A stretch of DNA of 64,000 bases from assembly GCA_025964775.1 (NCBI GenBank), contig JAOPYE010000002.1:62001-126000 (forward strand), written 5' to 3'. Position 1 is the first letter of the stretch; every line of letters begins with the position of its first letter. This document shows, in pieces, positions 26,129 to 34,818 of the stretch. The notes under the pieces were generated by a model. It had not been told where the DNA came from. It worked only from the letters and a program-made list of their open reading frames with translations, and did not search any database. Position numbers and translations under genes: made by a program. Origin of the DNA: Marmoricola sp. GTDB lineage: Bacteria > Actinomycetota > Actinomycetes > Propionibacteriales > Nocardioidaceae.

Positions 26129-27799
26129 GTGAGTGAAACCTCATCGACCCTGCCCCTGATCGTGCTCTGCGCCCCTGAGCACGCCGACGTGCTGGCGGAC
26201 GAGTTCGCCCGCTACGTGCGCGACTACGACATCCGTACGACGGCCTCGGTCGCCGAGACCTCGACCGTGCTCGCCGAGGCGCGTGCTGCCGGAACGCTGG
26301 TGGCCCTCGTCGTCAGCGAGTCCCAGCTTCCCGACGCTGCGGTGTTCAGCGCGCTCGCGGAATGGCGCAGCATCGTGCCGACGGCCCGGCGGATCATCAC
26401 CGCGTACTGGGAACGGTTCATGCTCGACGCGGATCCCTTGCGCCCGGGCCTGGCCACGGGCAAGTACGACGCCTACCTGCTGATGCCGCGCGGCGTACGC
26501 GACGAGGAGTTCCACACCGCGATCACCGAGCTGCTCTCGGACTGGGGCTCGACCGTCGCCGCACCCGAGGTCGCCAGTGCCGAGATCGTCGCCCCGTCGC
26601 CCGACGGCCTCACCACGGCGATCCGCGACTTCCTGGACCGGATGGGCATGCCCAGCAGGCTGGTCCACCCCGACTCCGAGACCGGGCTCGAGATCCTGGC
26701 CCAGTACGACGGTCCGCCCGGGTTCCCGATCTTCTACCGGATCGGACGTCCTCCGCTGCGGGTGACCTCGGTGCGCGACGTGGCCACCCTGATCTACGGC
26801 ACCCCGGCCGACATCGAGGTCGACACGGTCGTCGACCTGGCGATCGTCGGCGCGGGACCGGCCGGCCTGGCTGCAGCGGTCTACGGCTCGTCCGAGGGAC
26901 TCTCGACGGTGGTCGTGGAGGCCGAGGCGATCGGCGGCCAGGCCGGTACCAGCTCGATGATCCGCAACTACCTCGGCTTCCCGCGCGGCATCTCGGGGAT
27001 GCGGCTCGCCCAGCGCGCCCGCAACCAGGCGATCAGGTTCGGTACCCGGTTCTTCACCGGCTGGGAGGTGACCGAGCTCGAAGCCGGCGAGCCGGGCGGG
27101 ACCCATGTGATCCGGACCGGCGGCGGCGAGATCCGGGCCCGCGCGGTGGTGATCTCCACCGGAGTGGCGTACCGACGCCTGGAGATCTCCTCGCTCGAGG
27201 ACCTGGTCGGGTCCGGCGTCTTCTACGGTGCCGCGGTCAGCGCAGCGCGTGAGCTCGAGGGCCAGGACGTGATCGTGGTCGGCGGCGGCAACTCGGCCGG
27301 TCAGGCGGCCATCCACCTGGCCCGGTTCGCGCGATCGGTCACGATCATGGTCCGACGTCCCGACCTGAGCGAGACGATGTCGGACTACCTGATCCGCGAG
27401 ATCGCCTACAACACCGTGATCTCCGTGCGCGGGTGCGCCGTGGTCACCGACGGCGGCGGGGACGGCCGGCTCCAGTGGGTCACGGTGCGCGACCTGACCA
27501 CAGGCACGGAGAGCCGCCAGGACATCGGCGGCCTGTTCCTGCTGCTCGGCGCCGCGCCGCACTGCGACTGGCTCGGCGAGGAGATCTGCCGCGACGACCA
27601 CGGTTATGTCCTGACCGGGCGCGACATCCCCCAGCGGCTCTGGGTGGCGGGAATCCCGCCGGCCAACCTGGAAACTGCGGTCCCCGGCATCTTCGCCGTC
27701 GGCGACGTGCGGTTCGGCTCGATGAAACGGGTCGCCGCGGCGTCGGGGGAAGGCTCCTCGGTGGTCCCCCTGGTCCACGCGTACCTCAGCGGGATCTGA
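26129..27799 (+). CDS. Fused receiver-like / thioredoxin-reductase-like flavoprotein lacking the CxxC
   Basis: 556 residues in three parts: a receiver-like domain (~1-140) whose phospho-acceptor position appears to be Glu (VVSESQLPD); a short glutaredoxin/thioredoxin-like linker (~155-225, IRDFLDRMGMPSRLVHPDS); and a TrxR-like FAD/NAD(P)H module (~235-556) with GAGPAGLAAAVYG, GGGNSAGQAAIHLAR and the FAD-site GIFAVGDVR. Where TrxR has CATC before the NADPH domain, this protein has GVFYGAAVSAARELEGQDV, so there is no redox-active disulfide. Such three-part fusions are known in actinobacteria; electron acceptor unknown. Confidence 0.88.
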   Translation: MSETSSTLPLIVLCAPEHADVLADEFARYVRDYDIRTTASVAETSTVLAEARAAGTLVALVVSESQLPDAAVFSALAEWRSIVPTARRIITAYWERFMLDADPLRPGLATGKYDAYLLMPRGVRDEEFHTAITELLSDWGSTVAAPEVASAEIVAPSPDGLTTAIRDFLDRMGMPSRLVHPDSETGLEILAQYDGPPGFPIFYRIGRPPLRVTSVRDVATLIYGTPADIEVDTVVDLAIVGAGPAGLAAAVYGSSEGLSTVVVEAEAIGGQAGTSSMIRNYLGFPRGISGMRLAQRARNQAIRFGTRFFTGWEVTELEAGEPGGTHVIRTGGGEIRARAVVISTGVAYRRLEISSLEDLVGSGVFYGAAVSAARELEGQDVIVVGGGNSAGQAAIHLARFARSVTIMVRRPDLSETMSDYLIREIAYNTVISVRGCAVVTDGGGDGRLQWVTVRDLTTGTESRQDIGGLFLLLGAAPHCDWLGEEICRDDHGYVLTGRDIPQRLWVAGIPPANLETAVPGIFAVGDVRFGSMKRVAAASGEGSSVVPLVHAYLSGI

Positions 27800-27811
27800 C
27801 TCACGACTGCC

Positions 27812-28981
27812 TCAGGCGCGACGCCCGTGGATCAGACGATCCCGGAACTCACGACGGAACCGCTCCCGCAGGATCTCGAGCTCCGCCTCAGCACGCAGGC
27901 ACGCGGCCTCGCCGGGCATCGCCGTGCTGGGAGGAAGCGCACTCGCCTTGACGAGCTTGCTGCGAAGGTGATCAAGCGGATGGGTCGAGTCGGACCGGTG
28001 CCGCTTGCGTTCGAGCGTGATCAGTCGCGCCGCGGCCTGGGACTCGGTCATCGACGGCCGGCTCGTCAGCACCCCGAACGGGTCCTCCTGACGGCGAGCT
28101 GCCGCTGCGACCACGGTTCTGATCCCCTCGAGGTCCCAGAGCAGCGAACGGGCCAGCGCCTCGCTGCCGACGACCTCGGCCGCTCGCCGGTCGGCGAGGT
28201 ACTCGCGATGCTGATGACTCGTCATGGTCAGGCGGGTCAGCAGGAGGCTCACGCCCTGGACCGGCAGCGCGAGCAAGCCCTGGATCCAGCGCCCCACCGT
28301 GTCGAGGGGCCCGGCTCCGTACGACTCGTACGCCACGCCACCCGGCGCCCACCGGTTGCGCCGGCCCGGCTGCGGGGCGATCAGGTAGTAGGCACCGTCG
28401 AGAACCTCGTGGGCGGCGCTGATCACCCGCGAGCGGACCGTGTCGCGACCGCGGAGGTGACCGAGTTCGTGCCCGAGGATCCCCAGCCGCTCGTGCCACG
28501 AACCGAGGCTCATCATCGGCAGGCCGAGCACCATCGCGTCCTTGTCCAGCACGAGTCCCAGCGGCACCACGTAAGCGTTGAAGGCCAGGTCCACCCCGAG
28601 GACCTGGGGCACGGCGACCCCCACGGCCAGAGCGAGGGTCGACACGATGTCGTGAAGCGCCGGATACGTGGCGGCATCCAGCACGAAGACGTCGGCCGGC
28701 AGCCGGAACCGGCGAGGTCGGGCGACCACGACGCCGGCCCAGCCCAGGACGACCAGAACCCACCCGAGGGCAGTCGCGTGCAGGGTCAGCCAGACCAGGA
28801 GCCCCAGCGCTGCGGCGTACCCGACGAGCACGACCGCAGCCACGCAGGTCGCGGCGAACGTCGACGGGGTTGCCCGGTACGACGCCGGGTGCGCCACGAG
28901 ACGCTCGTACATCCGGCCTGCTGAACGGTCGGTCCAGGTCTGGCGAAGGCGCGCGATACGGCTCTGGTGTCCCGCCGTCAT
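27812..28981 (-). CDS. M48 family zinc metalloprotease
   Basis: 389 residues. Two TM helices near the N-terminus (~45-85), then the HELGH zinc motif in LGILGHELGHLRGRD (about residue 170) and the third ligand in the EYLADRRAAEVVG segment (EYLAD). The domain order matches HtpX/STE24-like membrane proteases, but the C-terminal ~100 residues, Arg-rich, are not typical HtpX. Likely a cytoplasmic-membrane protease of protein quality control. TAGTCT lies six bases before the ATG. Confidence 0.86.
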   Translation of the reverse strand: MTAGHQSRIARLRQTWTDRSAGRMYERLVAHPASYRATPSTFAATCVAAVVLVGYAAALGLLVWLTLHATALGWVLVVLGWAGVVVARPRRFRLPADVFVLDAATYPALHDIVSTLALAVGVAVPQVLGVDLAFNAYVVPLGLVLDKDAMVLGLPMMSLGSWHERLGILGHELGHLRGRDTVRSRVISAAHEVLDGAYYLIAPQPGRRNRWAPGGVAYESYGAGPLDTVGRWIQGLLALPVQGVSLLLTRLTMTSHQHREYLADRRAAEVVGSEALARSLLWDLEGIRTVVAAAARRQEDPFGVLTSRPSMTESQAAARLITLERKRHRSDSTHPLDHLRSKLVKASALPPSTAMPGEAACLRAEAELEILRERFRREFRDRLIHGRRA

Positions 28982-28987
28982 CCGTGC

Positions 28988-28993
28988 AGACTA
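28988..28993 (-). promoter_or_regulatory. -10 hexamer of leaderless M48 gene
   Basis: TAGTCT on the minus strand, exactly six bases from the ATG at 28981; same hexamer and spacing as the convergent flavoprotein gene. Confidence 0.55.
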
Positions 28994-29024
28994 TGACAGC
29001 GCGCAGGTCGACGGAGCCGCAAGT

Positions 29025-29879
29025 TCATTCGTCGTCGTCATCGTGGCTGTCTGTCGGCAGCATCCGCTTCGTGCGCGATCCGGCAGCCTGCGCCGCCAGC
29101 TGGTCATCGGGCGGATAGCCGACCTCCTCCAGCGTCAGGCCGTGCGCCGGTGCGACCGCGACGCCGGGATGCCGGGTCTTCGACGTCATCACCTCGCGAG
29201 CGAACCCGGGCCGCTTGCGACCCTCGCCCACCACCGCCAGGCAGCCGACGAGCGACCGGACCATGCTGTGGCAGAACGCGTCGGCGCGGACCTCGGCCAC
29301 CAGGATGCCGTCGATGCGCTCCCACCGCAGGTCCAGCAGCGTACGGATGGTGGTCGCGCCTTCGCGGCGCTTGCAGAACGACGCGAAGTCGTTGAGTCCG
29401 AGCAACTCTGCCGCTGCCACGTTCATGGCGTCGACGTCGAGCGGGCGCGGCCAGGCGACCACGTGGCTGCGGCGCAGCGGGTCGACCATCGTCGGGTCGT
29501 CCGCGATCCGGTACGCGTACCGGCGCCAGATCGCGCTGAACCGCGCGTCGAACCCCTCGGGTGCCTGACTGACCCGGTGGATGCGCACATCGCGCCCGGC
29601 GACGCCGTTGACCCGACGCAGCAGCGCGTCGACTGGTGCCTGAACGCCGCGTCCGGGGACCTGGGCCAGTGCATCCTCGTCGAGGTCGACGTGCACGACC
29701 TGCCCCCGGGCGTGCACACCGCGATCGGTCCGACCGGCGACGGTCAGCCTGGTACCGGTGGTGCGCAGGACCGTGTCCATCGCCGCCTCGAGCTCGCCCT
29801 GGACCGTGCGCCGGCCCGGCTGGATGGCCCACCCGTTGAAGTCGGTGCCGTCGTAGGAGAGGTCGATCCGCAGTCGCAC
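29025..29879 (-). CDS. truA: tRNA pseudouridine synthase TruA
   Basis: Makes pseudouridine at positions 38-40 of tRNA anticodon arms. The start VRLRIDLSYDGTDFNGW, the catalytic Asp in AGRTDRGVHARGQ and the FCKRREGATTIRTLL and FCHSMVRSLVG blocks are typical. GTG 29879 gives 284 residues; a longer frame upstream runs antisense-like through rplQ and is not TruA. The C-terminus ends in an acidic HDDDDE tail. It follows rplQ by 73 bases, with a terminator-like hairpin between. Confidence 0.94.
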   Translation of the reverse strand: MRLRIDLSYDGTDFNGWAIQPGRRTVQGELEAAMDTVLRTTGTRLTVAGRTDRGVHARGQVVHVDLDEDALAQVPGRGVQAPVDALLRRVNGVAGRDVRIHRVSQAPEGFDARFSAIWRRYAYRIADDPTMVDPLRRSHVVAWPRPLDVDAMNVAAAELLGLNDFASFCKRREGATTIRTLLDLRWERIDGILVAEVRADAFCHSMVRSLVGCLAVVGEGRKRPGFAREVMTSKTRHPGVAVAPAHGLTLEEVGYPPDDQLAAQAAGSRTKRMLPTDSHDDDDE

Positions 29880-29905
29880 CGCCTCAGTCTTCCAGGAGGG
29901 ATGCA

Positions 29906-29939
29906 GAAGGTCCGCCACCGGTGAGGGTGACGGACCTTC
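29906..29939 (-). terminator. Terminator-like hairpin after rplQ
   Basis: GAAGGTCCG/CGGACCTTC 9-bp stem, a 1x1 internal mismatch, an inner CACC/GGTG stem and a 6-base loop. It starts 14 bases after the rplQ stop. There is no clear U-tract, so readthrough into truA is possible. Confidence 0.5.
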
Positions 29940-29952
29940 GTGAGCGAAAGCC

Positions 29953-30549
29953 TCAGGCTTCGGGCGCCTCGTCGGCAGCCTCGGCAACCTCGACGTCAGC
30001 GACCTCGTCCTCGGCAACCGGAGCCGCAGTCTCAGCGAACTCCGTGTCGGCGGGCGCGGTCGCAACGGTCGCCGTCTCGTCGGTCTCAGACTCAACGGCA
30101 ACCGTGTCGGCGGGCGCCGTCTCAACGGTCTCAGACTTCGCGGCTGCGACCTCGGCACCTACCTTCTTGGGCTTCGGAGCCGACGGCTTGTACGCCTCGG
30201 TCACGAGCTCGATCACGGCCATGGGCGCGTTGTCACCCTTGCGCGGACCGAGCTTGGTGATCCGGGTGTAGCCGCCGGGACGCTCGGAGAACGTCGGAGC
30301 GATCTCGGTGAACAGGGTGTGGACGACCGACTTGTCGCGCACGGTCTTGAGGACCTCGCGACGGTTGTGCAGGTCGCCCCTCTTCGCCTTGGTGATCAGC
30401 TTCTCCGCGAGCGGACGCAGCGTGCGCGCCTTGGCCTCGGTGGTCGTGATCCGACCGTGCTCGAACAGGGCGGTGGTCAGGTTCGACAGGATCAGGCGCT
30501 GGTGGGCAGGGCTGCCGCCGAGGCGGGCACCCTTCTTCGGAGCTGGCAT
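29953..30549 (-). CDS. rplQ: 50S ribosomal protein L17 with acidic C-terminal extension
   Basis: The L17 core is residues ~1-120 ([57 protein letters not shown]). About 75 further residues are rich in Glu, Ala, Thr and Val and include two copies of a block with ETAPADT/ATAPADT exactly 20 residues apart. E. coli L17 is 127 residues. Last gene of the alpha operon. Confidence 0.95.
   Translation of the reverse strand: MPAPKKGARLGGSPAHQRLILSNLTTALFEHGRITTTEAKARTLRPLAEKLITKAKRGDLHNRREVLKTVRDKSVVHTLFTEIAPTFSERPGGYTRITKLGPRKGDNAPMAVIELVTEAYKPSAPKPKKVGAEVAAAKSETVETAPADTVAVESETDETATVATAPADTEFAETAAPVAEDEVADVEVAEAADEAPEA
30042..30130. repeat. 60-base-period repeat inside rplQ
   Basis: 30042-30070 and 30102-30130 match at 27 of 29 bases at a spacing of exactly 60, keeping the frame. 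They code for the two APADT blocks in the L17 tail. Confidence 0.7.
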
Positions 30550-30606
30550 TTCTTCTCTCGATTCTCCCCGGCCGTATCAGGTACCGGGATAGATGGAACT
30601 GGAGGT

Positions 30607-30633
30607 GGTCGGGCCCGTCAGGCGGGCCCGACC
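30607..30633 (-). terminator. Strong hairpin between rpoA and rplQ
   Basis: GGTCGGGCCCG/CGGGCCCGACC, a perfect 11-bp stem with a 5-base loop, nine bases after the rpoA stop. No U-tract. May attenuate or process the transcript ahead of rplQ. Confidence 0.45.
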
Positions 30634-30641
30634 CCGGTGAA

Positions 30642-31655
30642 TCAGTACTGCTCGTCCTCCACGAACGAGTCGTCGTCATCGTCGTACGCCGCCAGGGCGG
30701 TGGCCGGGTCGAAACCGGGTGCGCTGTCCTTGAGGGACAGGCCCATCTCGACCAGCTTGGCCTTGACCTCGTCGATCGACTTCGCACCGAAGTTGCGGAT
30801 GTCGAGCAGGTCCTGCTCCGAGCGGGCAACGAGTTCACCCACGGTGTGGATGCCCTCACGCTTGAGGCAGTTGTACGAGCGAACCGTGAGGCTCAGGTCC
30901 TCGACCGGCATGGCCAGGTCCTGGGCCAGCTGCTCGTCGACCGGCGACGGGCCGATGTCGATGCCCTCGGCCTCGACGTTGAGCTCACGAGCCAGACCGA
31001 ACAGCTCGACGAGCGTCTTGCCGGCCGACGCGATCGCGTCGCGGGGACGGATCGAGGTCTTGGTCTCGACGTCGATGACGAGCTTGTCGAAGTCGGTCCG
31101 CTGCTCGACACGGGTGGCCTCGACCTTGTAGGTCACCTTGAGGACCGGCGAGTAGATCGAGTCGACCGGCATCCGGCCGATCTCGTTGTCGGCGCCCTTG
31201 TTCTGGACCGAGCTGACGTAACCGCGGCCACGCTCGACGACCAGCTCCATCTCGAGCTTGCCCTTGTCGTTCAGGGTCGCGATCTGCAGGTCGGGGTTGT
31301 GCACCTCGACACCGGCCGGCGGCGCGATGTCAGCGGCGGTGACGGCACCGGCACCCTGCTTGCGCAGGTACATGGTGACCGGCTCGTCGTGCTCCGAGGA
31401 GACGACGAGGCCCTTGAGGTTGAGGATGATCTCGGTGACGTCTTCCTTGACGCCCTCGATGGTCGAGAACTCGTGGAGCGCGGTGTCCACCTTGATGCTG
31501 GTGACCGAGGCCCCAGGGATCGAGGAGAGCAGGGTACGGCGCAGCGAGTTGCCGAGCGTGTAGCCGAAACCGGGCTCGAGCGGCTCAATGATGAACGTCG
31601 AACGGAATTCGTCGACTACTTCTTCCGACAGGGTTGGGCGCTGTGCGATCAGCAC
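30642..31655 (-). CDS. rpoA: DNA-directed RNA polymerase subunit alpha
   Basis: 337 residues. N-terminal assembly domain ([34 protein letters not shown]) and C-terminal domain for promoter and activator contact ([47 protein letters not shown]). Ends in an acidic [13 protein letters not shown] tail. 79 bases after rpsD. Confidence 0.98.
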   Translation of the reverse strand: MLIAQRPTLSEEVVDEFRSTFIIEPLEPGFGYTLGNSLRRTLLSSIPGASVTSIKVDTALHEFSTIEGVKEDVTEIILNLKGLVVSSEHDEPVTMYLRKQGAGAVTAADIAPPAGVEVHNPDLQIATLNDKGKLEMELVVERGRGYVSSVQNKGADNEIGRMPVDSIYSPVLKVTYKVEATRVEQRTDFDKLVIDVETKTSIRPRDAIASAGKTLVELFGLARELNVEAEGIDIGPSPVDEQLAQDLAMPVEDLSLTVRSYNCLKREGIHTVGELVARSEQDLLDIRNFGAKSIDEVKAKLVEMGLSLKDSAPGFDPATALAAYDDDDDSFVEDEQY

Positions 31656-31734
31656 TGGTGATTTCCTTTCCGAGCCCCACCTCTATTTGAAGGGCTCGAA
31701 CTCACTGTTTGGTGTGTGGGCCGAAAAACGAGAA

Positions 31735-32343
31735 CTACTTCTTCGAGTAGTACTCGACGATGAGCTGCTCCTGGACCGGCAGCTCGATCTGCGCGCGGAC
31801 CGGGACCGAGTGCACGAGGATGCGCATCCGGGACGGGATCGCCTCGAGCCAGGCCGGGACGATCCGCTCGCCATGGGTCTCACGAGCCACGATGAAGGGG
31901 GTCATCTCGAGGCTCTTCTCGCGGACGTCGATGACGTCGTGAGCCGAGACCTGGAACGACGGGATGTCGACCTTCAGGCCGTTGACCTTGAAGTGACCGT
32001 GGGTGACCAGCTGGCGGGCGTGGCGGCGGGTGCGGGCGAACCCTGCCCGGTAGACCACGTTGTCCAGACGGCACTCGAGGAGCTGCAGCAGGTTGTCACC
32101 GGTCTTGCCGGAGCGGCGAGCGGCCTCTTCGTAGTAGCGGTGGAACTGCTTCTCCATCACGCCGTAGGTGAAGCGCGCCTTCTGCTTCTCCTGCAGCTGG
32201 TTGCGGTACTCGCTCTCCTTGATACGAGCGCGTCCGTGCTGGCCGGGAGCGTAGGGACGCTTCTCGAACGCAGCGTCGCCGCCGACGAGGTCGACACCGA
32301 GACGGCGCGACTTCTTGGTCATGGGGCCGGTATAGCGGGCCAT
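31735..32343 (-). CDS. rpsD: 30S ribosomal protein S4
   Basis: 202 residues, primary 16S binder. MARYTGPMTKKSRRLGVDL, YGVMEKQFHRYYEEA and the S4 RNA-binding domain RLDNVVYRAGFARTRRHARQLV. Family-typical length. S4 is the autoregulator of its operon in other bacteria; see the structured gap before rpsM. 27 bases after rpsK. Confidence 0.98.
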   Translation of the reverse strand: MARYTGPMTKKSRRLGVDLVGGDAAFEKRPYAPGQHGRARIKESEYRNQLQEKQKARFTYGVMEKQFHRYYEEAARRSGKTGDNLLQLLECRLDNVVYRAGFARTRRHARQLVTHGHFKVNGLKVDIPSFQVSAHDVIDVREKSLEMTPFIVARETHGERIVPAWLEAIPSRMRILVHSVPVRAQIELPVQEQLIVEYYSKK

Positions 32344-32370
32344 GTCAGTCTCTCTTTCTCAGGTCTCGGG

Positions 32371-32778
32371 TCAGACGCGCCGGCGCTTGGGCGGGCGGCA
32401 ACCGTTGTGGGGGGTGGGCGTGACGTCCTGGATGGTGCCGACCTCGAGGCCGATGGCACCGAGCGAACGGATGGCGGTCTCACGACCGGAACCCGGGCCC
32501 TTGACGAAGACGTCGATCTTCTTCATGCCGTGGTCCATCGCACGACGCCCAGCCGCCTCGGCGGCCATCTGCGCGGCGTACGGGGTGGACTTGCGCGAGC
32601 CCTTGAAGCCGACGGTGCCGGCAGAGGCCCACGAGATGACCGCCCCGGTGGGGTCGGTGATCGTGACGATGGTGTTGTTGAACGTGCTCTTGATATGGGC
32701 TTCGCCCTGAGCGATGTTCTTCTTCTCCTTGCGGCGCACCTTCTTGGCGCCGGCCGCAGTACGAGTCTTGGGAGGCAT
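32371..32778 (-). CDS. rpsK: 30S ribosomal protein S11
   Basis: 135 residues from ATG 32778. [38 protein letters not shown] and the C-terminal [16 protein letters not shown] are diagnostic. The open frame continues upstream through rpsM and is not part of the gene. Seven bases after rpsM. Confidence 0.98.
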   Translation of the reverse strand: MPPKTRTAAGAKKVRRKEKKNIAQGEAHIKSTFNNTIVTITDPTGAVISWASAGTVGFKGSRKSTPYAAQMAAEAAGRRAMDHGMKKIDVFVKGPGSGRETAIRSLGAIGLEVGTIQDVTPTPHNGCRPPKRRRV

Positions 32779-32785
32779 CTCTAAA

Positions 32786-33163
32786 TCACTTCGCCTTCTT
32801 CTTGCCGGCAACGGTGCGCTTCGGACCCTTGCGGGTACGAGCGTTTGTCTTGGTGCGCTGACCGCGGACCGGAAGGCCCATGCGGTGGCGGCGACCCTGG
32901 TAGCTGCCGATCTCGATCTTCCGGCGGATGTCGGCCTGGACCTCACGACGGAGGTCGCCCTCGATCTTGATGCCCGTGGCGTCGATCGCGTCACGGAGCT
33001 TGACCAGCTCTTCGTCACCCAGCGTGTGGACGCGCGCGTTCGGGTCGACCCCGGTGGCGGCCAGCAGCTGCTGGGAGCGGGTACGGCCGATGCCGTAGAT
33101 GTAGGTAAGTGCGATCTCGATGCGCTTGTCACGCGGGAGATCGACACCAACAAGGCGTGCCAT
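32786..33163 (-). CDS. rpsM: 30S ribosomal protein S13
   Basis: 125 residues: [33 protein letters not shown] and the basic C-terminal [18 protein letters not shown], which contacts the P-site tRNA. First gene of the alpha operon proper, after a 184-base structured gap behind rpmJ. Confidence 0.98.
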   Translation of the reverse strand: MARLVGVDLPRDKRIEIALTYIYGIGRTRSQQLLAATGVDPNARVHTLGDEELVKLRDAIDATGIKIEGDLRREVQADIRRKIEIGSYQGRRHRMGLPVRGQRTKTNARTRKGPKRTVAGKKKAK

Positions 33164-33347
33164 TCTGGCGTTTCCCTTCTGCGGGCCTTGCGGCCCCGTG
33201 GTTCACGGTGGTCTGGTCGTGTCGCGTCTGGTCCTCTCGGACCAGCTCCGGCCATCCGCTCCGGAGGTGATTCACCGACCTGGATCTCTCGATCCGGGCG
33301 GCTAAGCGATCACGTAGTGGGTTGTTCAGTTGTGTGCAGCGGACTTC
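33164..33347 (-). promoter_or_regulatory. Structured intergenic region rpmJ-rpsM
   Basis: Five short perfect stems in 184 bases: GGGCC-TTGC-GGCCC (33183-33196), CCGTG-GTT-CACGG (33196-33208), CTGGTCC-TCTC-GGACCAG (33228-33245), CTCCGG/CCGGAG (33246-33266), GGATC-TCTC-GATCC (33282-33295). Candidate leader for alpha-operon autoregulation. High GC raises the chance level. Confidence 0.45.
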
Positions 33348-33461
33348 TCAGCCCTGGCGCTGCTTGTGACGCGGGTTCTCGCAGATCACCATGACGCGGC
33401 CGTGGCGACGGATCACCTTGCACTTGTCACAGATCGGCTTGACGCTCGGGTTGACCTTCAT
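33348..33461 (-). CDS. rpmJ: 50S ribosomal protein L36 (zinc-binding form)
   Basis: 37 residues: [20 protein letters not shown] followed by a second half with [12 protein letters not shown]. The C-x-x-C plus C and H zinc ligands are all present (C+ form). Located between infA and rpsM, its usual place in actinobacteria; 33 bases after infA. Confidence 0.96.
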   Translation of the reverse strand: MKVNPSVKPICDKCKVIRRHGRVMVICENPRHKQRQG

Positions 33462-33494
33462 GTCAGCCCTTTCTTGTTCGTTTCGGCTGTCGGA

Positions 33495-33716
33495 CTACTT
33501 GTACCGGTAGACGATCCGACCTCGAGTGAGGTCGTACGGCGAGAGCTCCACCACGACGCGGTCCTCAGGGAGGATCCGGATGTAGTGCTGGCGCATCTTG
33601 CCGCTGATGTGGGCGAGCACCTTGTGTCCGTTGGTCAGCTCGACCCGGAACATGGCGTTCGGGAGAGCCTCCACAACGGAGCCCTCCATCTCGATCACGC
33701 CTTCTTTCTTCGGCAT
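33495..33716 (-). CDS. infA: Translation initiation factor IF-1
   Basis: 73-residue OB-fold factor that occupies the ribosomal A site during initiation. [61 protein letters not shown] 33716 preceded by GGAGGAC, a clear Shine-Dalgarno; an ATG three codons upstream is less well placed. Confidence 0.97.
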   Translation of the reverse strand: MPKKEGVIEMEGSVVEALPNAMFRVELTNGHKVLAHISGKMRQHYIRILPEDRVVVELSPYDLTRGRIVYRYK

Positions 33717-33930
33717 GTCCTCCACAATCTGTTGCTGCGCTCAGTCGGATGTGAATCTTGTTGTCTACCGTTGGCCCGGGAACCGCCTGCCCTGCGGCAG
33801 TGGACCTCGTAGGGCCGCTGGGTGAGCCTCATTTCCCCGCACATGCACGCGTCCGTATCACTACGATTTGCGCTGGTGTCCGGGCAGCCGTAAGGCGCCA
33901 CACAACGTACCCACGTTGGGCCGACGCACC

Positions 33931-33954
33931 AGTCTAGGCGAAACCGCAGGTCAA
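33931..33954 (-). promoter_or_regulatory. Possible infA promoter with unusual spacing
   Basis: TTGACC (33954-33949) and TAGACT (33936-33931) on the minus strand are separated by only 12 bases, five or six fewer than normal. The two boxes match those of rpsL and rplM, but the spacing makes function doubtful. The rest of the 264-base gap 33717-33980 holds no gene that I can support. Confidence 0.25.
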
Positions 33955-33980
33955 ACGCGAATCCGCGGGTCCTGAGGGGT

Positions 33981-34805
33981 TCAGCGGCCGCCGAACGGCA
34001 CGCCGAGCGCCTTGAGGCGCTCCTCGCCCCCGTCGATCGCGGTCAGGATCCACGGTCCGTCGGGCGTGAGGGTGAACGTGTGTTCGAAGTGGGCAGCCCA
34101 GCTGCCGTCCTCGGTCACGATCGTCCAGTCGTCATCGGCCACGACGGTTTCCTTGGTACCCAGGGTGATCATCGGCTCGACCGCGAGCGCGAGGCCCAGC
34201 TCGAGCTTCGGGCCTCGGCCCGGGCGTCCGTAGTTGGGCACGTTCGGAGGCTGGTGCATCGCCGTACCGATGCCGTGGCCGGTGTAGTCCTCGAGGATCC
34301 CGTAGTGCCCGTGAGCGCGGACGTAGGACTCGACCGCGTGCGAGATGTCGGTGACCCGGCCGCCGAGCCTGGCGGCGGCGAAACCGGCCCACATCGACCC
34401 TTCCGTCACGTCCATCAGGGTCTGGACCTCGGCAGGGATCTCTCCCACGGCGAGGGTGATCGCCGCGTCGCCGTGCCAGCCGTCGACGATCGCACCGCAG
34501 TCGATCGAGATGACGTCGCCGTCAGCGAGCACCCGTTCGCCGGGGATGCCGTGCACGACCTCGTCGTTGACCGAGGCGCAGATGCTGCCCGGGAACGGTG
34601 GGTGCCCGTAGCCCAGGAACGAGGGGACACCTCCCCCGCTGCGGATGTTGTCCTCCGCGATGGCGTCCAGCTCGCCGGTGCTGATCCCGGCCCGGACGCT
34701 GCTCCGCAGCAGCTCGAGGGTCTCGCCGACCAGGAGGCCGGCGACCCGCATGCTGTCGATCTGGGCCGGGGTCTTGATCTCGACCCCGCGATCCCTGAAA
34801 CCCAT
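33981..34805 (-). CDS. map: Type I methionine aminopeptidase
   Basis: Removes N-terminal Met from new proteins. Five metal ligands visible: Asp in SIDCGAIVDGW, Asp in HGDAAITLAV, His in GHGIGTAMHQPP, Glu in ALAVEPMITLG and Glu in AHFEHTFTL. 274 residues. Lies 13 bases after adk in the secY-adk-map run and ends 264 bases before infA. Confidence 0.97.
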   Translation of the reverse strand: MGFRDRGVEIKTPAQIDSMRVAGLLVGETLELLRSSVRAGISTGELDAIAEDNIRSGGGVPSFLGYGHPPFPGSICASVNDEVVHGIPGERVLADGDVISIDCGAIVDGWHGDAAITLAVGEIPAEVQTLMDVTEGSMWAGFAAARLGGRVTDISHAVESYVRAHGHYGILEDYTGHGIGTAMHQPPNVPNYGRPGRGPKLELGLALAVEPMITLGTKETVVADDDWTIVTEDGSWAAHFEHTFTLTPDGPWILTAIDGGEERLKALGVPFGGR

Positions 34806-34818
34806 CAGGACCGCTTGA

